The position numbers and the translations under genes were made by a program. The notes under the pieces are model-generated. The model was not told where the DNA came from, did no database searches, and saw nothing but the letters and a program-made list of their open reading frames with translations. From an uncultured Oscillospiraceae bacterium (GTDB taxonomy: Bacteria; Bacillota; Clostridia; Oscillospirales; Oscillospiraceae), in NCBI GenBank assembly GCA_905233385.1, contig CAJOEH010000018.1, positions 1 through 64,000 of the forward strand: 64,000 nt of DNA, read 5' to 3'. Numbering within the stretch: the first letter of the stretch is position 1; each line of letters starts with the position of its first letter. Below are positions 45,826 to 54,194 of the stretch, in pieces.

Positions 45826-46067
45826 TTATTTGCTTTTTTGGTTTTCTTCCGGCTCCACGAGCTCCCATTGGAACATTTCCTTGAAATCCTCGAAGCATTC
45901 GGGGCAGATCCACGTGTACTTATCGTCAGCGGTCACGTAGCCTTCGTGCAGATCGCCCTCGTATTCGCTGAACGTCGCCCAGCAAAAGGCGCAGTGGTCG
46001 TGATCCCACGTCTCAGACCAGCGAAAATTTCTTGTCCTTGCAGACGCCAGTCGTTTTTTTCAATCAT
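45826..46067 (-). pseudogene. Putative zinc-knuckle immunity-like gene, copy 2, with apparent 1-nt deletion
   Basis: MIEKNDWRLQGQE | frameshift | WSETWDHDHCAFCWATFSEYEGDLHEGYVTADDKYTWICPECFEDFKEMFQWELVEPEENQKSK; ATG overlaps the toxin stop (ATGA); 242 nt. Confidence 0.65.
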
Positions 46068-47035
46068 TTCAAAATAGCTCCTTCTTGATTAAACGCTTTT
46101 GGTTCATAGCTTCCATCAGGAAAAATTCGATATGAAGGGGTTTCTCCTCTGATTCCATAATCCCAATGAGGTCCTACAGACGGCGGATGATTGAGATCCG
46201 GTCTCAACCACTCTCTAGTTTCTGGATTAAACCAATTGCCGGCGTTTGATCCGATTTCACCTCTTCCGCGCCATTCATATCCATCTCCCGGGCATTTTGT
46301 CGGATCCCAGCCCGGGAAATCCGGGAACCCTCGCTGACCGCCTCCACCGTTTCCCGCAGAGCCGCCGCCTTTCATTACGAAGCCCTGAAAGTATTTTACA
46401 GTGGGGTTGCCGTAACTTTTTTCCTGCGTAAGGTTGTTCGTCTTTGCATAGTCGATCACGATCAGCTTGCCATCCATTTCGTCAAAAGGATCGCCATAGC
46501 AAATGACTGCTTCCGGCTTAATTCGGCGCAGCAGCTCCTTGTAGCCGGCAAGAAAGAGCTGCTTTTCCGTTCGCATGCCGACGGTGGATACGGCAACGAC
46601 GCTGCCTTCGTCAATTCCGTCGAAGCTGAACCAGAACGTGTCAGGCTCTCCCCACACCAGCGAGGGAATGACGCGCAGCCCTTTGGACTGGAAATAGGCG
46701 CCGCACCATCGGCTTTTGAACACCTGATGAATCTGCACGGCGACGGGCATTTCCGTATACATGCTGAATTGCGGCGACAGAACCGCGCGGTATTCCTTCA
46801 GCTTTTCAATACGCGGCTCCGGGTCCTTCCAGAGGACTTCGAATTTGTAATCGTCCAAAAAGAAATGGACGACTTTTTCCGTCTCTTCCTCGCTCAGCCT
46901 ATCATAACCGATTAGTTCCAAATTATCAAGGGAGAGCTTCGTTTTTCTGATGATGGGCATTTCAAACGTGCCGTCGCAACACTTTTCAAACAAATACCTC
47001 CAATTGAATTGTGACGCTGTTTGTATTGTACACAT
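46064..47035 (-). CDS. DUF4417-like N-terminal domain fused to a C-terminal polymorphic-toxin-like domain (Ntox37-like)
   Basis: N-part ...VVHFFLDDYKFEVLWKDPEPRIEKLKEYRAVLSPQFSMYTEMPVAVQIHQVFKSRWCGAYFQSKGLRVIPSLVWGEPDTFWFSFDGI...; Gly-rich linker; C-part GYEWRGRGEIGSNAGNWFNPETREWLRPDLNHPPSVGPHWDYGIRGETPSYRIFPDGSYEPK. Start codon uncertain. Confidence 0.7.
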   Translation of the reverse strand: MCTIQTASQFNWRYLFEKCCDGTFEMPIIRKTKLSLDNLELIGYDRLSEEETEKVVHFFLDDYKFEVLWKDPEPRIEKLKEYRAVLSPQFSMYTEMPVAVQIHQVFKSRWCGAYFQSKGLRVIPSLVWGEPDTFWFSFDGIDEGSVVAVSTVGMRTEKQLFLAGYKELLRRIKPEAVICYGDPFDEMDGKLIVIDYAKTNNLTQEKSYGNPTVKYFQGFVMKGGGSAGNGGGGQRGFPDFPGWDPTKCPGDGYEWRGRGEIGSNAGNWFNPETREWLRPDLNHPPSVGPHWDYGIRGETPSYRIFPDGSYEPKAFNQEGAILK

Positions 47036-47136
47036 TCCGTGTAGAGGATTCTGTCGAAAAGTGCCGGCTCCGCATTTTTTTCAAAAATGCTTCCTTCTCA
47101 AGAAAAAACCGGAAGGGCAGTCCTTCCGGTTTGCGT

Positions 47137-47460
47137 CTATTGCAATATGAGAAAGATCGCCAGGGTCATGACGGTCGAGACGGCGTCTTCCGTGCCCTCG
47201 GATAAGAGAAGCAGCATAATGAGCAAAAGCAGCAGATCGCCGCTGTCCATGCCGGGCAGAAGCTTCTCCAGAAACGGGATCGGCAGAGGCGGCCTCGGCG
47301 GCGGGGGCGGCGCGGGGATCGGCGGCGGCATCGGAGGAGGCGGAGGAATCGGCGGCTCCGGCGCGGGCATCGTCGGCGGAACGGGCGGCGCGGGCTTCCG
47401 ATCGGGTATATCCTGCCGACGGTACTGCCCGTTGCCGGTCGGCATGTAGCGGTGATACAC
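47137..47460 (-). CDS. Proline-rich protein with C-terminal hydrophobic segments
   Basis: PPVPPTMPAPEPPIPPPPPMPPPIPAPPPPPRPP followed by LLLLLIMLLLLSEGTEDAVSTVMTLAIFLIL. Confidence 0.6.
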   Translation of the reverse strand: MYHRYMPTGNGQYRRQDIPDRKPAPPVPPTMPAPEPPIPPPPPMPPPIPAPPPPPRPPLPIPFLEKLLPGMDSGDLLLLLIMLLLLSEGTEDAVSTVMTLAIFLILQ

Positions 47461-47462
47461 GG

Positions 47463-47813
47463 TCAGCCGCCTCCTTTCCCCGGAAGTTTTCCGTAATTGC
47501 GCAGGGCGAAGCCCGCCATATGGGAAACCTTCGCGATCTGCAGGGCGCGGTCGATTTTGCTGCGCCGTTCCGGCCGCAGATAGGGCTTGATCGCCAGCAG
47601 GAGCGCCTCCTGCTTTCCGTCGGACTGCCGCGCCTGCTGCATCATCCCGAAGATCGCCTTCGCCATGCCGTCGTCCGGCGGCGGCGGGGCGGGCGGCGCG
47701 GCGGACGCTTCTTCCGGCGGCTGGAGGCCGAAAGACTGCGCGAGGGACAGAATCTGCGCCATGCTGTCCGGGTCGTTCAGAATCTTTTGCAGCTGTTCCT
47801 CCAGACCGTCCAT
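47463..47813 (-). CDS. Uncharacterised small soluble protein
   Basis: MDGLEEQLQKILNDPDSMAQILSLAQSFGLQPPEEASAAPPAPP...; tightly spaced with flanking minus-strand genes. Confidence 0.6.
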   Translation of the reverse strand: MDGLEEQLQKILNDPDSMAQILSLAQSFGLQPPEEASAAPPAPPPPDDGMAKAIFGMMQQARQSDGKQEALLLAIKPYLRPERRSKIDRALQIAKVSHMAGFALRNYGKLPGKGGG

Positions 47814-47821
47814 CGCAGCGC

Positions 47822-48046
47822 CTACCTCCCGCCGAACTTTCTGCGCAGGTCGTCCGCCTCCCGCGACTGCATGACGGTGCGCAAAAGCGCCTGCGCCGTC
47901 GCGGTATCGCCGTTTTGATAGGCTTCAGCGGCGCGGCGGGCGTTCTCGCCGCCGTCTCGCTGCATCAGGGCGATCAGCCGCTGCCCCTCCGGAGAAGCGG
48001 CGAGGTCTTTCAGCTGCTGCGCGGAAATTTGAGAATTCTTCTCCAC
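47822..48046 (-). CDS. Uncharacterised small helical protein
   Basis: MEKNSQISAQQLKDLAASPEGQRLIALMQRDGGENARRAAEAYQNGDTATAQALLRTVMQSREADDLRRKFGGR. Confidence 0.6.
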   Translation of the reverse strand: MEKNSQISAQQLKDLAASPEGQRLIALMQRDGGENARRAAEAYQNGDTATAQALLRTVMQSREADDLRRKFGGR

Positions 48047-48114
48047 GGAGATTGCCTCCCTTTTCGGAATCTGCTATAATATATATATGTTTCCGAACGC
48101 GAAAGGGTGACACG

Positions 48115-48585
48115 ATGAAAATTCTCGTTCTTTCCGACTCCCATCGGGAGGAAGCCAACCTGCTGCGCGCGGCAGAACTGGAAAAGCCGGACGCGGTCAT
48201 CCATCTGGGCGACCATGCCTCGGACGCGGAGGTCCTGCTGCGGGCGTATCCGCGCCTGCCGGTGTGCAGGGTGCGCGGCAACTGCGACCGCTTTGAGACC
48301 GACGTGCAGGACGAAGCCGTGATCGAATGGGAGGGCGTGAAGATCCTCGTGACGCACGGGCACCGCTACCACGTCAAGTCGGGCTTGCTGACCCTGTGCT
48401 ACGCCGCCATTCAGGCGGGCGCGCAGATCGCTCTGTTCGGACATACGCATATGCCGTACTGCGAGGAATCGGACGGCCTTTGGCTGCTCAATCCCGGCGC
48501 GTGCGGCAGACTCTTCCCGAGCTACGGGATCATAGAAATCAAAAACGGCGCCGTACAGTGCCGCGTGATGGAGGAAGCGTTATGA
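48115..48585 (+). CDS. YfcE/MJ0936 family metallophosphodiesterase
   Basis: MKILVLSDSHREEANLL...HLGDHASDAEV...RGNCDR...LVTHGHRY...FGHTHMP. Confidence 0.88.
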   Translation: MKILVLSDSHREEANLLRAAELEKPDAVIHLGDHASDAEVLLRAYPRLPVCRVRGNCDRFETDVQDEAVIEWEGVKILVTHGHRYHVKSGLLTLCYAAIQAGAQIALFGHTHMPYCEESDGLWLLNPGACGRLFPSYGIIEIKNGAVQCRVMEEAL

Positions 48586-49349
48586 TTTTAGCTGTGGATA
48601 TCGGCAACACCAACGTGGTGCTCGGCTGTATCGAGGACGGAAAGATCCTCTTTGAAGCCCGCATGGCGACCGACCGCCTGAAAACCTCGGATCAGTACTG
48701 CGTGGAGCTGAAGAATATGCTCTCGCTCTACGACGTCTCTCCGAAGGACGTCAGCGGCAGCATCGTCGCCTCGGTCGTGCCGCCGGTGCTCAATTCCGTC
48801 AAGACCGCGATCCGCAAGCTGACCGGCGGCAGCTGCCTCGTGGTCGGCCCGGGGATCAAAACGGGCATGAATATCCGCATGGACAACCCGCTCGAGGTCG
48901 GCAGCGATCTGATCGTCGCCTCCGTCGCCGCGATCGCGGAATACGGCGCGCCCCTGCTCTTAGTGGACATGGGCACGGCGACGACCGTGACCGCCGTGGA
49001 CGCGGACGGCGCCTTCATCGGCGGCTGCATCTGCCCCGGCGTGAAGATCTCGATGGAGGCGCTGACCGAGCGAACGGCGCAGCTTCCCGGCATCAGCCTG
49101 GACGAGCCGGAGCGCGCCATCGGCAAGAACACGCGCGACAGCATGCGCAGCGGCATCATGTTCGGCGCGGCGGCCATGCTGGACGGCCTGCTCGACCGCA
49201 TGGAGGCGGAGATGGGCGGCGAGGTCAAGGCGATCGCCACCGGCGGCCTGTCCAAATTCGTGATCCCGCTGTGCCGCCGCAAGCTGATCTACGACCGCAG
49301 CCTGATGCTCAAGGGACTGTGGCTCATCTACCAACGGAACGTCAAATAG
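48582..49349 (+). CDS. coaX: Type III pantothenate kinase
   Basis: MILAVDIGNTNVVLGCIEDGK...LLVDMGTATTVTAVD...GGCICPGVKIS. Confidence 0.93.
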   Translation: MILAVDIGNTNVVLGCIEDGKILFEARMATDRLKTSDQYCVELKNMLSLYDVSPKDVSGSIVASVVPPVLNSVKTAIRKLTGGSCLVVGPGIKTGMNIRMDNPLEVGSDLIVASVAAIAEYGAPLLLVDMGTATTVTAVDADGAFIGGCICPGVKISMEALTERTAQLPGISLDEPERAIGKNTRDSMRSGIMFGAAAMLDGLLDRMEAEMGGEVKAIATGGLSKFVIPLCRRKLIYDRSLMLKGLWLIYQRNVK

Positions 49350-49515
49350 CGGCCAGCAGCGCCGCCAGCATGACGAAGAAGCCCGCGCCGATGCCGAGGG
49401 TCACGACGCTCTCGACGGCGGCGGTGACGGCCTGATAACGGTTCTCCTTTCGGTCGGATTCCGCCTGCGCGGCGGCTGCGGGAAGATAGGGGACCAGATC
49501 GATCATATTGCGCAT
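49342..49515 (-). CDS. 57-aa small membrane protein
   Basis: MRNMIDLVPYLPAAAAQAESDRKENRYQAVTAAVESVVTLGIGAGFFVMLAALLAAI; RBS AAGGAG. Confidence 0.45.
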   Translation of the reverse strand: MRNMIDLVPYLPAAAAQAESDRKENRYQAVTAAVESVVTLGIGAGFFVMLAALLAAI

Positions 49516-49594
49516 TTTGTATCGCTCCTTTGTTGCTTGATACCCGGAGTATACTGCTATTACAGACCAATAAATCGGACTGGAGGAAGAAAAA

Positions 49595-50506
49595 ATGAAA
49601 GAATTTGAATTTGAGTCCAAAGGCGCGGGCATGATCCACGCCTACCGCTGGGAGCCGGAAGGGGAGCCGGTCGCCATCGTGCAGCTCGTGCACGGCATCG
49701 CCGAGTACATGCCCCGCTATGACGATTTCGCGCAGTTCCTTGCGTCTAAGGGCGCACTGGTCGTCGCGGAGGATCATATGGGACACGGCAAGTCGCACGG
49801 CAGCGGCGCGGACCTCTACTTCGCCGGCGGCTGGGAGGCCGCGGTGGAGGACACCTACACCCTCCAGCGCATGACGCGCGAAGAATATCCCGACCTGCCG
49901 TTCTTCCTGTTCGGCCACAGCATGGGCTCCTTCATGGCGCGGACGATGCTCTACCGCTATCCCGACGCGGGCTTGCGCGGCGCGATCATCTGCGGCACGG
50001 CGTGGCAGCCGGGCGCGGTGCTGTCGGCGGGCAGAGCCGTGTGCGCGATGGAGTGCAAACGGCTCGGCGAAAAGAACGTCAGCAAGCTGGTCACCAACCT
50101 GATGTTCGGCGCGTACAATAAGAAATTCGGCAAAACGCCGCGCACGCCGAACGACTGGATCTGCAGCAACCAGGAGGTCGTCGACCGCTACACCGCCGAT
50201 CCCCTGTGCGGCGGCGCGCCGACCCTCGGCCTGTCGCGCGACATGCTCGCGGGCATCGCGATGAACCAGAAAAAGAAGAACCTCGACGCGATGCCGAAGG
50301 ACCTGCCCGTCCTGCTGATCGCCGGCAAGAGCGACCCCGTCGGCGCGATGGGCAAGGGCGTGGAAAAGACGTACAAGAAGTTCAAGGACGCCGGAATGCG
50401 CGACGTGACCCTGAAGCTCTACGACGGCCGGCATGAGATCCACAACGAGGACAATCACGCCGAGGTCTATGCCGACGTTTGGAATTTTATCGAGAAACGG
50501 CTCTAA
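49595..50506 (+). CDS. Alpha/beta hydrolase (monoacylglycerol lipase-like)
   Basis: QLVHGIAEYMPRYDDFAQFL...EDHMGHGKS...LFGHSMGSFMAR. Confidence 0.87.
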   Translation: MKEFEFESKGAGMIHAYRWEPEGEPVAIVQLVHGIAEYMPRYDDFAQFLASKGALVVAEDHMGHGKSHGSGADLYFAGGWEAAVEDTYTLQRMTREEYPDLPFFLFGHSMGSFMARTMLYRYPDAGLRGAIICGTAWQPGAVLSAGRAVCAMECKRLGEKNVSKLVTNLMFGAYNKKFGKTPRTPNDWICSNQEVVDRYTADPLCGGAPTLGLSRDMLAGIAMNQKKKNLDAMPKDLPVLLIAGKSDPVGAMGKGVEKTYKKFKDAGMRDVTLKLYDGRHEIHNEDNHAEVYADVWNFIEKRL

Positions 50507-50625
50507 ATTGTTACTTTTTTGTAATTATTTTTGCAGATTTGATATGTAACGAGACGCCAAAGACTTGACGGATGCGGATTCGTTTGCTACAATGTGATTG
50601 ACATAATTCCGACAGGAGTGAAATC

Positions 50626-52887
50626 ATGAAACGGATCCTCCTCAGTCTTCTGCTGATCGTGTGCCTTTCGGCAGGGCTGATGATACCGGCCGCCGCCGCG
50701 CCGACCATGTCGACGAGCGAAGCGGGCAAGGCCTTTATCCGCGACGTGTCCGGCGGCGATCAGTACCTCGCCGGCGCGGAGAGCGCGGTCAACAACTTCA
50801 TGGCACGTTACGGCGTGACCCTCACGCAGCAGCAGTTCGACGCGCTGGTGGATTTCGTCGTCAGCTACGACACCTCCATCCTGAGCTGCGGCTACAAGGT
50901 GGAGACGGTGATCGGCAGCGGGAACTACACCGATCTGCAGATCGCGAACGCCTTCTGCTCGTGGGTCAAGGACGGCGACAATTTCTCGCAGGCAAGGCTC
51001 AACCGCCGTCTGCGCGAGATCAAGCTCTTCCTCTACAACAGCTACGACGGGAACACCGACAAGGTGACCTTCCGCTACGTGGTCTACAAGGGCAACGGCG
51101 GCAAGATCTCCGACAACACCGTTCTGTGCTATCCCCTGAACGGTACATATTCCAACCTTCCCACGGCGAGCCGCAGCGGCTATTATTACGCCGGTTGGTA
51201 CACCGACCCGGACGGCGGCACGCATTTGTGCAACGGCGACGCCGTCACGCAGAATCATACGGTCTACGCGCACTGGTCCACGACCGCGGTGAGCAACCCG
51301 AACGAGAAAAACGCGAGCGATCCGACCCCGGCCAACCCCGGCTCGAACGACTGGCCGCCCCTGCCGCCGCTGAAGATCAGCGAGGCGGGCATCCAGTTCA
51401 TTAAGAATCAGGAAGGCTTCGTAGCGGTGCCGATCTGGGACTACGGCCAGTACAGCGTCGGCTACGGCTCGCGCTACGACCCGAACAACAGCCCGATCAA
51501 GATCTCCACGCCCATCACGGAAGCGGAAGCGGACTATTTGCTGCGCTACATGCTCAAGGACTTTGAGGACATGGTGGACCGCGAGCTCGCCAAGGGTACG
51601 GTGCAGCACACGCAGGCGCAGTACGACGCGCTGATCAGCTTCGCCTACAACCTCGGCCAGCAGTGGATCAGCAGCAAGTACGAGACCTACCGCTACATCC
51701 TCTATGGCGGCTATACGGAGATGGAACTCGTCAACAGCTTCGGCAGCTGGTGCAGCGCGGGCGGCTCGGTGCTGAGCGGGCTTTGCAGGCGCCGCATGGA
51801 TGAGGCGAATCTCTATCTCAACGGCGACTACACCCGCTGGAGCGAGGCCTACAGCTGCCTGATCTTCAACGCCAACGGCGGCACGCCGGACGACAAGGTG
51901 CAGTACTATCATCCGAACACGACGGTCGGGCCGCTGCCCGGCGCGACGCGTTCCGGCTATCATCTGACCGACTGGTACACGAGCGCGAGCGGCGGTACGC
52001 CGTTCACGGCGGCGTCGAAGTCGCCGGCCTCCGGCACGATGACGATCTACGCCCACTGGGCGGCGGGCGATCCGCCTCCCACGGAACCCACCGAACCGCC
52101 GACGGAGCCCACGGAGCCGACCCAGCCTTCCACGCAGCCGACGACGGCGCCGACTGAACCGACGGAGCCCACGGAAGCGCCGACCGAACCGACGGAAGCG
52201 CCGACGGAACCCACCGAAGTGCCGACGGATCCCACGGAGCCGCCGACGGATCCCACGGAGCCGCCGACAGAGCCGACCGAGCCGACGACGGATCCCACAG
52301 AACCGACCGCGCCGACTCTGACCGTCGAGCCGACGGAACGGTTTACGGACGTGACCCCGGATCAATGGTACTATGAGCCCGTCATGGAGGCGGTCGAGGC
52401 CGGCTTGTTCGGCGGCGTCAGCGAGACGGAATTCGCGCCGGACGCGCCAATGACCCGCGCCATGCTCGTCACCGTCCTGTACCGTATGGACGGCGAGCCG
52501 GCGGTGACCGATGAAGCGCCGTTTACGGACGTTGCCCGCGGCGAATGGTATGCGGCGGCGGTCGACTGGGCGTACGCGAACGGCATCGTCAACGGCATGA
52601 GCGAGACCCGCTTCGGCGTGAACGAAAACGTGACGAGGCAGCAGCTCACCGCCATGCTTTTCCGCTACGCGGATTATAAGAAATTCGATACGACGGGCAG
52701 GGCGGAGCTGGACGCCTTCGCGGACGCAGACGAGGTCGCCGACTATGCGCGCGATCCGATGCGCTGGGCGGTCAAGCTGGTCATTGTCGGCGGCGATAAC
52801 GGACGGCTCCTGCCGGACGGCAACGCCACCCGCGCGCAATGCGCGAAGATGATGACGGTGTTCCGCATCATATACGGTATAGAATAA
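50626..52887 (+). CDS. Secreted two-module GH24 lysozyme-like protein with InlB-type repeats, TEP linker and C-terminal SLH domains
   Basis: Signal peptide; two lysozyme-like modules (TSEAGKAFIRDVSGGDQ..., ISEAGIQFIKNQEGFVAVPIWDYGQYSVGYGSR...) each followed by YxAGWYTDPDGG / LTDWYTSASGGT; (TEPTEPPTEP)n; SLH FTDVTPDQWYYEPVMEAVEAG. Confidence 0.85.
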   Translation: MKRILLSLLLIVCLSAGLMIPAAAAPTMSTSEAGKAFIRDVSGGDQYLAGAESAVNNFMARYGVTLTQQQFDALVDFVVSYDTSILSCGYKVETVIGSGNYTDLQIANAFCSWVKDGDNFSQARLNRRLREIKLFLYNSYDGNTDKVTFRYVVYKGNGGKISDNTVLCYPLNGTYSNLPTASRSGYYYAGWYTDPDGGTHLCNGDAVTQNHTVYAHWSTTAVSNPNEKNASDPTPANPGSNDWPPLPPLKISEAGIQFIKNQEGFVAVPIWDYGQYSVGYGSRYDPNNSPIKISTPITEAEADYLLRYMLKDFEDMVDRELAKGTVQHTQAQYDALISFAYNLGQQWISSKYETYRYILYGGYTEMELVNSFGSWCSAGGSVLSGLCRRRMDEANLYLNGDYTRWSEAYSCLIFNANGGTPDDKVQYYHPNTTVGPLPGATRSGYHLTDWYTSASGGTPFTAASKSPASGTMTIYAHWAAGDPPPTEPTEPPTEPTEPTQPSTQPTTAPTEPTEPTEAPTEPTEAPTEPTEVPTDPTEPPTDPTEPPTEPTEPTTDPTEPTAPTLTVEPTERFTDVTPDQWYYEPVMEAVEAGLFGGVSETEFAPDAPMTRAMLVTVLYRMDGEPAVTDEAPFTDVARGEWYAAAVDWAYANGIVNGMSETRFGVNENVTRQQLTAMLFRYADYKKFDTTGRAELDAFADADEVADYARDPMRWAVKLVIVGGDNGRLLPDGNATRAQCAKMMTVFRIIYGIE

Positions 52888-52893
52888 AAACAA

Positions 52894-52926
52894 AACGCCT
52901 TGGCGAAAATTCCGTCAAGGCGTTTT
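52894..52926 (+). terminator. Intrinsic terminator
   Basis: AAAACGCCTTG...CAAGGCGTTTT. Confidence 0.7.
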
Positions 52927-52996
52927 CGTCAGTCCGCTTTATAGGACTGTAGAAATGATAGAATCAGTACAGAAAGTGACGAAAGGAAGGATCACG

Positions 52997-53131
52997 ATGT
53001 ACTGCAATATCATTTCTGTCAGAGGACACTACGAAGTTTTTGCCGCGGACGGGCGGTTCCTGTTTTCCGCGGACACCAGGGCGGAGGCCATGGAGGAGCT
53101 TGCAGATTGGAAGGAAAGACGTATCGCCTGA
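52997..53131 (+). CDS. 44-aa small protein upstream of and overlapping truA
   Basis: RBS AAAGGAAGG; MYCNIISVRGHYEVFAADGRFLFSADTRAEAMEELADWKERRIA. Confidence 0.5.
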   Translation: MYCNIISVRGHYEVFAADGRFLFSADTRAEAMEELADWKERRIA

Positions 53132-53850
53132 CGCTGTGCTATGACGGCACGCGCTACCGCGGCTGGCAGCGGCTGCCGAACGGCGCGCTGACGGTGCAGG
53201 GGAAAGTGGAAGAAGCCCTGTCCGACGTGTTCGGTATGCCGATCGAGGTCAGCGGCAGCGGCAGAACGGACGCTGGCGTCCACGCAAAAGGGCAGGTCGC
53301 GTCGTTTCACGCACCGGAAAAGCCGATCGGGGAGATCCTGCCGAAGCTGCGGCACATCCTGCCGGAGGATATCGGCGTGATCGATCTGACCTACGCGCCG
53401 GACCGCTTCCACGCGCGGCTGTCCGCCGCGGAAAAGACCTATCAGTACCGCGTCTGGAACAGCGCGGCGCCGGACGTATTCGAGCGCCGCTTCCGCATGC
53501 AGATCCTGCAGCCGCTGGACCTCGCGAAGATGCGGGAAGCGGCGGCGCTTCTGGTCGGCACGCACGATTTTCTCGGCTTCTGCGCGAACAAGCATTTCAA
53601 AAAATCCTCCGTCCGCACGCTGTCCGCGCTGACGATCGAGCGAGACGGAGACGAGCTTCGCTTCACCCTGACCGCCGACGGCTTCCTCTACCACATGGCG
53701 CGGATCCTCGTCGGGACCCTGCTGGAGATCGGCAGCGGCAGGCGGGAGCCGGATTCGATCGCGGAAATCTTCGCGCGGAAAGACCGCGCCCTCGCCGGCG
53801 AGACCGCGCCCGCGAAGGGACTCTGCCTCATGGAGGTGCGCTACGAATGA
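53107..53850 (+). CDS. truA: tRNA pseudouridine(38-40) synthase (TTG start)
   Basis: YRLTLCYDGTRYRGWQRLPN...SGSGRTDAGVHAKGQVASF. Confidence 0.93.
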   Translation: MEGKTYRLTLCYDGTRYRGWQRLPNGALTVQGKVEEALSDVFGMPIEVSGSGRTDAGVHAKGQVASFHAPEKPIGEILPKLRHILPEDIGVIDLTYAPDRFHARLSAAEKTYQYRVWNSAAPDVFERRFRMQILQPLDLAKMREAAALLVGTHDFLGFCANKHFKKSSVRTLSALTIERDGDELRFTLTADGFLYHMARILVGTLLEIGSGRREPDSIAEIFARKDRALAGETAPAKGLCLMEVRYE

Positions 53851-54194
53851 ACATTCAGATCTTCGGCCGAAGCAAGTGCTTCGATACGAAAAAGGCGGAA
53901 CGGTATTTCAAGGAACGCCGCATCCGGGTGCAGAACATCGACCTGGACCGCTACGGCATGTCGAACGGGGAGTTCGAGAGCGTTCTGCGGGCGGTCGGCG
54001 GCGTGGACAAGCTGATCAACTGGGAGAAAAAATCGCCGGAGATCGACCTGATGCGCTACATGGACGACCCGAGGGCGAAGGAAGACAAGCTCTTCGAGCG
54101 CCCGGAGCTGATAAAAACGCCCGTCGTGCGCAACGGCAGACAGGCGACGGTGGGCTATTGCCCGGAGGTTTGGAAGCAATGGGAGCAGGCGTGA
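53847..54194 (+). CDS. ArsC/Spx-like arsenate reductase family protein
   Basis: MNIQIFGRSKCFDTKKAERYFKERRIRVQNIDL...LIKTPVVRNGRQATVGY. Confidence 0.83.
   Translation: MNIQIFGRSKCFDTKKAERYFKERRIRVQNIDLDRYGMSNGEFESVLRAVGGVDKLINWEKKSPEIDLMRYMDDPRAKEDKLFERPELIKTPVVRNGRQATVGYCPEVWKQWEQA

Noticed and set aside
47281-47400. Glycine-rich + strand ORF (GGLGGGGGAGIGGGIGGGGGIGGS)
   Set aside because: Complement of the polyproline minus-strand gene, which has better context and spacing.
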